From Streptomyces canus (GTDB lineage: Bacteria; Actinomycetota; Actinomycetes; Streptomycetales; Streptomycetaceae): a stretch of 64,000 nt of DNA. The notes below the pieces were generated by a model, which worked only from the letters and a program-made list of their open reading frames with translations, had not been told where the DNA came from and ran no database searches. Each line of letters starts with the position of its first letter. Positions within the stretch are counted from its first letter, which is position 1. Below are positions 34,790-41,526 of this stretch, piece by piece. Location: positions 7,802,001 through 7,866,000 of the forward strand of contig NZ_JAUSYQ010000002.1 in NCBI RefSeq assembly GCF_030816965.1, read 5' to 3'. Both the position numbers and the translations under genes were made by a program.

Positions 34790-36913
34790 CTAGGTTTTCC
34801 TGGGTGGGGCTGGGTTTTCGGCCCTGTTGGAAAATGCTCTCGGTGGCCCGTGCCGTGACCCTGCCGCCCGTGGTCGGGTGGTGGGGGTGGCATGGGCGTG
34901 CAGGTGGAAGCCTGCGCCGAGGTGGGCCCCGCGTGGCCGGCGCGGCCCGCGGGGTGGGCTCATCGTGTGCGGTGCCTGCCGCCCTGGACGCCGCCGGCTG
35001 CGGCGCGGGGGTGACGAGGGCAGTCGCCCCGCCGGACGCTTTCCACCCGGCCCGCCCGCCGCAGACACGGCAGGCGGGGGTGTGGGTGGGGCGGGGGCCC
35101 CGCGTCGCCTGTTGGGCGCGGGGCGTCTTGTCGTGGGCCCGCTCTTCGTGCGGTCCGCAGCGCTGGGCCGCGGACCGGGCGGAGTGGGGGCCGGGTGGGG
35201 GTGATGCCGGACCGGTTGGTCCAGCTCCGCAACCGTGCGCCGTAGCCGGTAGCTGCCGTCGTCCCGGTTGAGGACAGTGAGGTGTTGGTGTTGCAGGCCT
35301 CGGGCGCCGATGCGTTGCCAGGCGGCCACGTCGCGGTCCGCGCTGTAGGCGCAGGACGTGTTCGGGCAGGTGGCCCATTTCCAGCCCGGCGCCGGGTTGT
35401 CCGGGGCGGCGTGGTGGCGCAACGGGGTCAGGCAGCGCGGGCAGTACTTCGAGGTCCCCCGTGCCGGGACGATGACCACCGCGATGCCGTAACGGGCCGC
35501 ATGGTGGACGGTATCGGCCACGATCTGCCCGCGCACGCTGCTGGACAGGCGGGTGTTGAGGGTGCGCCCCTTGCCACGGGCCTCCATGTCGCGGAGGTCT
35601 TCCAGGTAGATCACCGTGGCCTCGGCGGCGCGGGCGTGCTCGACCATGAACCGGGCCGCCGCTTTGGCGATGGCCCCGTTCAGGCGCTCGCGGCGCCGGC
35701 TGACGCGCCGGTGCTCCTCGCGCAACACCGTCAGCTTGGCCACCATCAGCGGGTCGGGGTGCACTCCACGGGCCAAACTCCCCTGGAGCAGGCGCTCGAG
35801 GTGGGCGGCCTTGGTCCACAGCTGTTCGGCCTGGACGCGCAGTCGGTCGGCCTTGGCCAGGATCCCGTCGATGCGCAGGAAGACCGGACGGGCATCGGTG
35901 ATCACGCCGGGCTGCTCACCGTCGCCAAGGGTGAGGGTGCCGCCGGTGAGCAGGGTGTTCAGCCCGTAGTCGAAGGCGACGGCCCGGGTATGGCCCGCCC
36001 GCCGGGTCTTGACTACCGCCGTGCTGTGGGCGACATCCAGCCGCACCCGGCCGTTCCGGACGCGCAGGGTCGGGGCGTGCAGGGCCGCGGTGGCGGCGAT
36101 GGTCGGCGGCAGCCGGAAACGCATCACCACCTCATGCCAGTCCGCCCGCGAGCGCGGGTCGGGACGCACCGGCAGGCGCACCGTGAGCACCGCGAAGTGC
36201 GCCGGATCCTCCCCGCAGCGCTGAAGAGTGCACAGCTGCTTGTCGGCGGCGGCCAAGACCATCTGACGGCCCGCACCCGGAGGTGCTTCCAGCTCACACA
36301 CATCGGCCGGCATCCGCCGGTGGGCGGCCGCGAAGTCCATGACCTGGCGGGTGCGGGCGCGCAGGACCGAGGAGGCGATGCCCGCCCCGTCCGGGCACGC
36401 CGCGCGCAGCGCATCCCACTGCTCGGGGGTGCGGCGCATCGGGTCCGGACTCGCCGCCGGCCAGGAGGTGAGGACCCCCTGGACCACCTCGGCGCGCCAG
36501 TGCGCCGCGCGCAGCACCCGTCCGGCCTGCTCCTCGGCGATCCTGCGCACCCGGTCCGATACGTACACGCCCTCAGGAGGCGTGGCGGCCCAGCACAGGG
36601 TACGCAACGCCATCCACGCGTTCGAGGGCAGCTTCTCCCCCGACAGTGCCCTGCGCGAGGCCAGCAGGTCCAGATCGGACCGGTTCCAGTGCTCGGCGAT
36701 CACCGAGGCCGCCATGCCCTCGACCAGGGAGGTCAGCCAGCTCACCCGCTCGGCCAGCTCCCCGGCGCCCAGGACTTCACCACTGGCGGTGTCCAGGCCA
36801 CGGAACGCGAAGGCGGAAGCGCACGCCACCCGTACCGTCTCCCCGTCCCCCACCGCGACCTTCCGCCGCACCCCGCACCCACCCCCACTCCCGTGCCTCA
36901 GACCCACGACCAA
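34790..36913 (-). CDS. Large TnpB/Cas12-like RuvC nuclease
   Basis: 707 residues if started at TTG 36913; GTG 36907, 36871 or 36853 are alternatives. Residues 1-310 resemble no domain I know. The RuvC core is split: VAFDYGLNTLL (D315), VIYLEDLRDMEARGKG (E438) and SADRDVAAWQRIG (D526/D528). A zinc ribbon (C491, C494, C516, C521) sits between the last two. This order and the YLEDL, CPRC and DRDVAA motifs match the C-terminal half of TnpB and Cas12 nucleases, and all acidic residues are kept. The last 140 residues are Pro/Arg-rich and low complexity. An RNA-guided DNA nuclease is the likely activity, by inference. It is much longer than TnpB (about 400). Confidence 0.75.
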   Translation of the reverse strand: MVVGLRHGSGGGCGVRRKVAVGDGETVRVACASAFAFRGLDTASGEVLGAGELAERVSWLTSLVEGMAASVIAEHWNRSDLDLLASRRALSGEKLPSNAWMALRTLCWAATPPEGVYVSDRVRRIAEEQAGRVLRAAHWRAEVVQGVLTSWPAASPDPMRRTPEQWDALRAACPDGAGIASSVLRARTRQVMDFAAAHRRMPADVCELEAPPGAGRQMVLAAADKQLCTLQRCGEDPAHFAVLTVRLPVRPDPRSRADWHEVVMRFRLPPTIAATAALHAPTLRVRNGRVRLDVAHSTAVVKTRRAGHTRAVAFDYGLNTLLTGGTLTLGDGEQPGVITDARPVFLRIDGILAKADRLRVQAEQLWTKAAHLERLLQGSLARGVHPDPLMVAKLTVLREEHRRVSRRRERLNGAIAKAAARFMVEHARAAEATVIYLEDLRDMEARGKGRTLNTRLSSSVRGQIVADTVHHAARYGIAVVIVPARGTSKYCPRCLTPLRHHAAPDNPAPGWKWATCPNTSCAYSADRDVAAWQRIGARGLQHQHLTVLNRDDGSYRLRRTVAELDQPVRHHPHPAPTPPGPRPSAADRTKSGPTTRRPAPNRRRGAPAPPTPPPAVSAAGGPGGKRPAGRLPSSPPRRSRRRPGRQAPHTMSPPRGPRRPRGAHLGAGFHLHAHATPTTRPRAAGSRHGPPRAFSNRAENPAPPRKT
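34793..34806 (+). repeat. Left terminal inverted repeat
   Basis: GGTTTTCCTGGGTG begins three bases beyond the start of the nuclease gene's TAG stop (34790-34792). It is a perfect 14-bp match to the right repeat in inverse orientation. The nuclease frame therefore ends exactly at the repeat. Confidence 0.75.
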
Positions 36914-36915
36914 CC

Positions 36916-36930
36916 GTCCGACAATCGGAC
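36916..36930. promoter_or_regulatory. Palindrome upstream of the nuclease gene
   Basis: GTCCGA-CAA-TCGGAC is a perfect 6-bp inverted repeat just before the start codon of the RuvC nuclease gene. It could be an operator or a 5' hairpin. On the minus strand TTGTCC and TATGTC about 16 bases apart lie just upstream and may be the promoter. Confidence 0.4.
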
Positions 36931-37010
36931 TGACATACCCAACGACGCCATCCGGACAACGTCACGCCCACCGCCCAACCCCACGCAACGAAACAGAACG
37001 ATCACAGGAA

Positions 37011-37024
37011 CACCCAGGAAAACC
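37011..37024 (-). repeat. Right terminal inverted repeat
   Basis: CACCCAGGAAAACC is the inverse of the left repeat. It lies 98 bp upstream of the nuclease start and 35 bp before the next plus-strand gene. Confidence 0.75.
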
Positions 37025-37059
37025 AGACCAATTGACGCACTGTACGAGACCCTGGGGAT

Positions 37060-37725
37060 GTGTACACGGAACGGGCGTCCCGGCTTGCCGGTGCCGTCAT
37101 CTGGACCGGTGACGGGGCCGGACGTGTGCTGCCCGACGGGTGCATGGATCTGCTCTGGAACGAAGGGCGACTGCTCGTCGCCGGGCCCGACACGCGAGCG
37201 TACGTCACCGGCGGCGCCCCGAGCACCTGGGCGGGCGTGCGCTTCTACCCGGGGACCGCGCCCGCCTTCCTGGGCGTGCCCGCCCATGAACTGCGGGACC
37301 GCCGCGTCGAGTTGGCCGATCTCTGGCCGGCTCCAGAGGTACGGAGGCTGCGGGGCCGTATCGAGAAGGCCCCCGACCCCGCCACGGCACTCGAAGAGAT
37401 CGCCCTGGAGCGTGCCGCCCCTCCCGACCCCGTCCTGCACGCCCTCGTGACCGCCCTCGACGCGGGCCGCCCCGTCGCCGCGACGGCCGACGAACTCGGC
37501 TTGGGCGCACGGCAGTTGCACCGGAGGTCGCTCGCGGCCTTCGGATACGGGCCCAAGACGCTGGCCCGGATTCTGCGGCTGCGGCGGGCTCTCGTGCTGG
37601 CCGGGGCCGGGGTGCCGTTCGCGGAGACGGCGGTGCGGAGCGGGTTCGCGGACCAGGCCCATCTCGCGCGGGACGTGAAGGAGTTGGCGGGCGTGCCGCT
37701 CGGGCGGCTACTGGCCGTCGGCTAG
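37060..37725 (+). CDS. AraC-like HTH regulator (DUF6597-type N-terminus)
   Basis: 221 residues. The N-terminal half has [25 protein letters not shown], typical of the DUF6597/HTH_18 regulators. The C-terminal half has [21 protein letters not shown] and [21 protein letters not shown], an AraC DNA-binding pair. The GTG start lies 35 bp from the right end of the nuclease element, so its original promoter may have been displaced. It ends overlapping the convergent VOC gene by 18 bp. Confidence 0.82.
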   Translation: MYTERASRLAGAVIWTGDGAGRVLPDGCMDLLWNEGRLLVAGPDTRAYVTGGAPSTWAGVRFYPGTAPAFLGVPAHELRDRRVELADLWPAPEVRRLRGRIEKAPDPATALEEIALERAAPPDPVLHALVTALDAGRPVAATADELGLGARQLHRRSLAAFGYGPKTLARILRLRRALVLAGAGVPFAETAVRSGFADQAHLARDVKELAGVPLGRLLAVG

Positions 37726-38109
37726 CGGGGCGTACAGGTCCACGGCGTTGCCGTCGGGGTCGTGCAGCGAGGCGTACCGCTGCCCCCACTCGGCGTTCCA
37801 CGGCTTGAGCTCACCGTGGAAGCCCTCGCCCACCAGCTCCTCGTACACCGCGTCGACCTCGGCCGGGCTGTCGCACCGCAGCGCGAGCCCCGTGCGACTG
37901 CCGCCGGCCGGTGGCCGCCATGCGGGGTGGAAGGAGCGGATCGTCTCCTCGGTGTCGAGCATCAGCCGCACACCGCCCGGCAGTTCGGCCTCCGCGTGCG
38001 GCTGCGTCTGCGACCCTTCGGGGAACGGAAACCCGAGCCTCCGGTAGAAGGTGACGGAGGCGGCCATGTCGGAGGCCACCAGACCGATGGCATCGAATCG
38101 TGGAGTCAT
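37708..38109 (-). CDS. VOC/glyoxalase-fold protein
   Basis: 133 residues. It shows the repeated beta-alpha-beta-beta-beta pattern: [25 protein letters not shown] in the first half and [18 protein letters not shown] in the second, the latter the common C-terminal motif of the family. The fold serves glyoxalases, dioxygenases and drug-binding proteins; no metal ligand set is clear enough to name a reaction. ATG 38109 is chosen over an upstream start. Confidence 0.82.
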   Translation of the reverse strand: MTPRFDAIGLVASDMAASVTFYRRLGFPFPEGSQTQPHAEAELPGGVRLMLDTEETIRSFHPAWRPPAGGSRTGLALRCDSPAEVDAVYEELVGEGFHGELKPWNAEWGQRYASLHDPDGNAVDLYAPLADGQ

Positions 38110-38161
38110 GCCGCCACCGTAGGCAGCGCCCGGACTCCCGGTCTTGAAGGAATCGGACACG

Positions 38162-38794
38162 TCAGCTGAAGACCACCGGCCCCCGCGGAGTGTCCAGCGT
38201 GAAGGAGAGACCCACCTGGCCCTCGGTGAGGAGGAGATCGGCGTCGAGGGCGGCGAGGAGGGGCCGGATCTCGTCCGGTACCGGGGCGGTCGCGGTCAGG
38301 GAGAGCAGGGGAGTGGCGGGAAGGCCCGAGGCCGTCGGGTGCGGGGAGGCGCCCCAGTCGATGAGGAAGGGGACCAGGCCGGAGGGGTGCTGGGTGTCGC
38401 CGTCCGTGAGGCGCCATCGCAGCAGGGTCCCGTCGGGTGTGCGGCGGCTCATCGGGCGGATCTCGCCGGGGTCGTAACCGCGGGCCCGAGCGGTCGTGAC
38501 CGCCGCGTCCAGGTCGGGCGGACTGATCGCCCAGGTCACCGTGCGGGCGGTGGCGAGGGTGTCGACGTCGAAGGGGCGCGGCCCCATCGGCTCCGGCTGC
38601 TCCGGGTCCGGGCCGATGATCTCCAGATAGGCGGTGCCGCCCAGGGACACGAGGTGGTTGCGGGTGCCGAGACCGACGTGCACACCGCCGGGCGCGGGGG
38701 TCACGCCGGTGCGCCGGGTGAAGTCGGCGACCGTCGCCGTCAGGTCCGGGGTCGCGAGGACGAGATGGTCCAGCCGTGCGGGAATCGCGTTCAC
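38162..38794 (-). CDS. Glyoxalase-like domain protein (VOC family)
   Basis: About 210 residues beginning MNAIPARLDHLVLATPDL. It has GVHVGLGTRNHLVSLGG and YLEIIGPDPEQP in the first half, the pattern of the Glyoxalase_3/VOC proteins of actinobacteria. The minus-strand -10 box TAGCCT (38807-38802) lies 13 bases before GTG 38794, favouring that start over the GTG one codon earlier. The reaction is unknown. Confidence 0.78.
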   Translation of the reverse strand: MNAIPARLDHLVLATPDLTATVADFTRRTGVTPAPGGVHVGLGTRNHLVSLGGTAYLEIIGPDPEQPEPMGPRPFDVDTLATARTVTWAISPPDLDAAVTTARARGYDPGEIRPMSRRTPDGTLLRWRLTDGDTQHPSGLVPFLIDWGASPHPTASGLPATPLLSLTATAPVPDEIRPLLAALDADLLLTEGQVGLSFTLDTPRGPVVFS

Positions 38795-39083
38795 CACGCC
38801 GAGGCTACGCACAGCGACCCGCCCGATGGAACACCTGTACGGCGACACACCGCTCAGTCCCGGCCGTGGCCCGTCCCGTTCCGTCCCAGCAGGTCCCCGT
38901 ACGGCCCGCGCTCCCGGACCACACCGCCGTACACGGGACGGACCGTCCCGCGCCGGTCCGGGGACCGCGGCAGGTCTCGCCGTGCGCACCTCAGGCCTGT
39001 GAGGCTGTGCCGTGCCAAATGAAACGAGCCGCCCTAGGGGGAACCACGGGGGGAACCACGGCGGTTCGGAAAGGGAGACTTCC

Positions 39084-39623
39084 ATGAGCATGCGCAAGCG
39101 GGCCGTCGCGATGGTGACGGCCGCGTTGCTGGGCGCCGGCACCCTCGGCCTCGCCGTGGCTCCGACGGCCAGTGCGGCCTCGTACCACGGCATCGACGGC
39201 AACGGTGTGGTCAGCGACGACTGGCAGGACGAGGAGAACCTGGGCGTCGACGACTACGCCGACAGCAACGCCACGGCCCTGTGGCAGTCCGTTCTGTACG
39301 CGGACGGCGCCAAGTGGCAGGACGAGGACGGGGACTGGCACAACTACTCCAAGAGCCAGATCGACGGCTCGTTCGGCCCGGAGACCGAGTCGGCCACGCA
39401 GTGGTGGCAGGAGAACTACGGCCTCACCGACAACGACGGCGTGGTCACCGACCAGAGCTGGGAGTTCGCCCAGCAGTGGCTCCACGGCCCCGTCTCGGGC
39501 GGCGGTGTCCGCTACGACGGCGACAAGCGGGACGTCGACTTCAAGCGGGTCAGCGGCAAGTACCGGGTGAAGCTCAAGGGCACCGGCCCCTGGCGGATCG
39601 CGTACTACGACCAGGTCGGCTGA
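39084..39623 (+). CDS. Secreted peptidoglycan-binding-domain protein
   Basis: 179 residues. A Sec signal (MSMRKRAVAMVTAALLGAG...APTASA) is cleaved near residue 32. The mature part carries a PG_binding_1-like repeat (IDGSFGPETESATQWWQENYGL) and a beta-rich tail ending KLKGTGPWRIAYYDQVG. It would bind cell wall outside the cell without an enzyme domain. GGGAG lies 8 bases before ATG 39084. It is convergent with an XRE/membrane protein gene. Confidence 0.8.
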   Translation: MSMRKRAVAMVTAALLGAGTLGLAVAPTASAASYHGIDGNGVVSDDWQDEENLGVDDYADSNATALWQSVLYADGAKWQDEDGDWHNYSKSQIDGSFGPETESATQWWQENYGLTDNDGVVTDQSWEFAQQWLHGPVSGGGVRYDGDKRDVDFKRVSGKYRVKLKGTGPWRIAYYDQVG

Positions 39624-39638
39624 CGTCCGCCGACGGGG

Positions 39639-39669
39639 GAGCGGGCGGCTGTACGGTCACCCGCCCCTC
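39639..39669. terminator. Hairpin between convergent genes
   Basis: GAGCGGGCGG (39639-39648) pairs with CCGCCCCTC (39661-39669) with one bulged base and a 12-base loop. It lies between the secreted-protein stop and the XRE-protein stop and fits a two-way terminator. Confidence 0.6.
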
Positions 39670-40091
39670 GACGGCCACGCCCACAGCACCCCCGCCACCA
39701 GCAGCACGATGACGGCGAACGCGGCCAGCGCCGCCGTACGCCATCGCCGGTACTCGAGGCCGGGCGCCGCCGGCGCCGGACCCTCGGGCACCACCTCCGG
39801 CGCCGCGGCGGCCACCACCGTGCCGTACGGCCAGACCGGGGAGGCCAGGTCCCACAGCGCCAGCAGCCGCGCCTGATCCGCGCCCGCCACCCGGCACAGC
39901 GCCTCCACCGCCCCGCGCGGCGGCTGCTTGGCCCCGCTGAGATACCGCTGCCAGGACGACTTGCTGTACGCGGTGCGCCGGGCCAGCTCGGCGAGGCTCA
40001 GATCCGTACGGTCCTTGAGCCGGCGCAGCTGCTCGACGAGATGCCGTGCCTCCCGCGGAAGTGAGTCCGGCAGCGGCCGCCAGCGCGTCAT
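39657..40091 (-). CDS. XRE-type HTH protein with C-terminal membrane helix
   Basis: 144 residues. The N-terminal HTH (SLAELARRTAYSKSSWQRYLSG near 32-53) is of the Xre type common in Streptomyces. One helix near the C-terminus (ALAAFAVIVLLVAGVLWAW) would tether it to the membrane. The architecture suggests sensing at the membrane with a DNA- or protein-binding cytoplasmic part. ATG 40091 is chosen; the frame is open to 40301. Confidence 0.78.
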   Translation of the reverse strand: MTRWRPLPDSLPREARHLVEQLRRLKDRTDLSLAELARRTAYSKSSWQRYLSGAKQPPRGAVEALCRVAGADQARLLALWDLASPVWPYGTVVAAAAPEVVPEGPAPAAPGLEYRRWRTAALAAFAVIVLLVAGVLWAWPSRGG

Positions 40092-40326
40092 GGTCGTCCC
40101 CCAACTGCTCGCCGCCGCCCTCGTCGGGGCGGCGGCCCCCTCCCCGCCGCATCGTTCGACGCCCGCCCGCCCCGGCCAGTTCCCGCCGCCCACAGATGAC
40201 CGAAGGTGAACGAAACCGGTGGTCAGTGGCTCATGCACCCGATACGAGGGGGGGACGGGTCGACCGGGGAGGCGTACGCCGGGGCACGGGGCACGGGGCA
40301 CAGGGCACAGGGCGCGGCGACGCGAT
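40092..40326. other. Gap with heptamer tandem repeat
   Basis: No gene is seen. At 40281-40315 five copies of a heptamer stand in a row: GGGGCAC three times, then AGGGCAC and AGGGCGC. The repeat lies just downstream of the LacI-type gene's stop. Confidence 0.6.
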
Positions 40327-41370
40327 TCAGCCGGCCGGCGGGGCCGTGCTCGCCCGCTCCACCAACCGCGTCGACAGCTCGGTCCGGGTGCTCTCCGGGC
40401 GGTCGCCCTCCATCATGCGGACCAGCAGGCGCAGGGCCGTCGCCGCCATCTCCGACAGGGGCTGGCGGACCGTGGTGAGGGCCGGGGTGGTCCAGCGGGC
40501 CTCGGGCAGGTCGTCGAAGCCCACGACGCTGATGTCGTCCGGGACGCGCAGGCCCCGTTCGGCCAGGGCCTCGTACACGCCGAGGGCCATGCGGTCGGAG
40601 CAGGCGAAGACAGCGGTGGGCGGTTCGGGCAGGTCCAGGAGTTCCAGCGTGCGGCGGTGGGCCGCGCTCTCGTCGAAGCCGGCGTGGCGGACGTACTCCG
40701 GCCGCTGCCGTGTCCCCGCCGCCGCGAGCGCGGAACGGTAGCCCGCCACGCGCGCGCTGCTGCACATCTTGCGCTGGTGGCCGGCGACGACCGCGATGCG
40801 TTCATGCCCCAGCGCCAGCAGGTGCTCGGTCGCCGTCACCCCGCCCTGCCAGTTCGCCGCGCCCACCGAGACGACGCCCGGCGGCGGCTCCAGGACCGGG
40901 TCGATCAGGACGTACGGGATGCGGTGCTGGTCCAGCCAGCCGTACTGCGACGACGTCAGCTCGGCCAGGTTGAACAGCACCCCGGAGGAGCCGCGCGCGG
41001 TGAGCTTGTCCAGCCAGCCGCGCTCCGGGCGCCCGACCCGGGTGCGGTTCGGCCCGGCCGAGACGACCACCTCGAGACCCGCGTCGTGGGCGGCCGCCTC
41101 CACGCCGTGCAGCACCGCCCCCGACCAGGAGGTCTCCAGCGAGTGCACGACCAGGTCGACCAGTCCCGACGCCTTCGCCGCGTCGAACCTCGGTCTGCGG
41201 ACGTAGCCGAGCCGGTCCAGCGCCTCGGTGACCCGGCGGCGGGTCTCGGGGGCCACGTCCTCCCGCCCGTTGACCACCTTGGAGGCGGTCGGCACCGACA
41301 CGCCCGCCTCCCGGGCCACGACCGCCAGCGTCGGACCGGCCGCCACGCTCGCACTCCCCGTGCGGACCAT
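40327..41370 (-). CDS. LacI-family regulator
   Basis: 347 residues. The HTH TLAVVAREAGVSVPTASKVV with hinge helix is followed by a periplasmic-binding-like sensor (ISVVGFDDLPEARWTTPALTTV). It lies downstream of, and in the same direction as, the GH43/ABC operon. That operon is the most likely target, with a xylo-oligosaccharide as inducer; this is inference. Candidate operators lie in its own promoter region (41405-41517). Confidence 0.92.
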   Translation of the reverse strand: MVRTGSASVAAGPTLAVVAREAGVSVPTASKVVNGREDVAPETRRRVTEALDRLGYVRRPRFDAAKASGLVDLVVHSLETSWSGAVLHGVEAAAHDAGLEVVVSAGPNRTRVGRPERGWLDKLTARGSSGVLFNLAELTSSQYGWLDQHRIPYVLIDPVLEPPPGVVSVGAANWQGGVTATEHLLALGHERIAVVAGHQRKMCSSARVAGYRSALAAAGTRQRPEYVRHAGFDESAAHRRTLELLDLPEPPTAVFACSDRMALGVYEALAERGLRVPDDISVVGFDDLPEARWTTPALTTVRQPLSEMAATALRLLVRMMEGDRPESTRTELSTRLVERASTAPPAG

Positions 41371-41404
41371 CGGGAACCACCTCTCCGGCCCGCCCGAGGG
41401 CCAT

Positions 41405-41517
41405 GAAAGTTTTCGACCAGCGCGGAAACAGTAAGCGCTTCCTACCCTAGGTTCGCCCGATGAAGTCGGGAAGAGGTAGGGCTTCGCGGGTCTTCGATGT
41501 CCCCCTGACTTTCGAAA
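41405..41517. promoter_or_regulatory. LacI-type operator candidates before the regulator gene
   Basis: GTAAGCGCTTCC (41431-41442) contains the palindrome AAGCGCTT with the CG centre usual for LacI sites. ACTTTCGAAA (41508-41517) and GAAAGTTTTCGA (41405-41416) resemble TTTCGAAA elements reported near xylan-utilisation genes of Streptomyces. The segment holds no gene. Confidence 0.5.
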
Positions 41518-41526
41518 CGCCGAACG

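Larger units (their letters stand above)
34793..37024. mobile_element. 2.2-kb element with 14-bp inverted ends and one RuvC nuclease gene
   Basis: GGTTTTCCTGGGTG (34793-34806) and its exact reverse complement CACCCAGGAAAACC (37011-37024) face inward and enclose a single gene for a TnpB-like nuclease. It sits between two regulator genes and ends 35 bp before the next start codon. No transposase is present and I see no target-site duplication. IS200/IS605 and IS607 elements, the usual hosts of TnpB, lack such inverted ends, so this arrangement is unusual. The boundaries are inferred from the repeats. Confidence 0.6.

Noticed and set aside
34780..37035. Target-site duplication around the nuclease element
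   Set aside because: Flanks (left ...GAGCCTA, right AGACCAA...) show no direct repeat.
34770..37059. IS200/IS605 insertion with Y1 transposase
   Set aside because: No TnpA gene is seen, and the ends are simple inverted repeats rather than subterminal hairpins.
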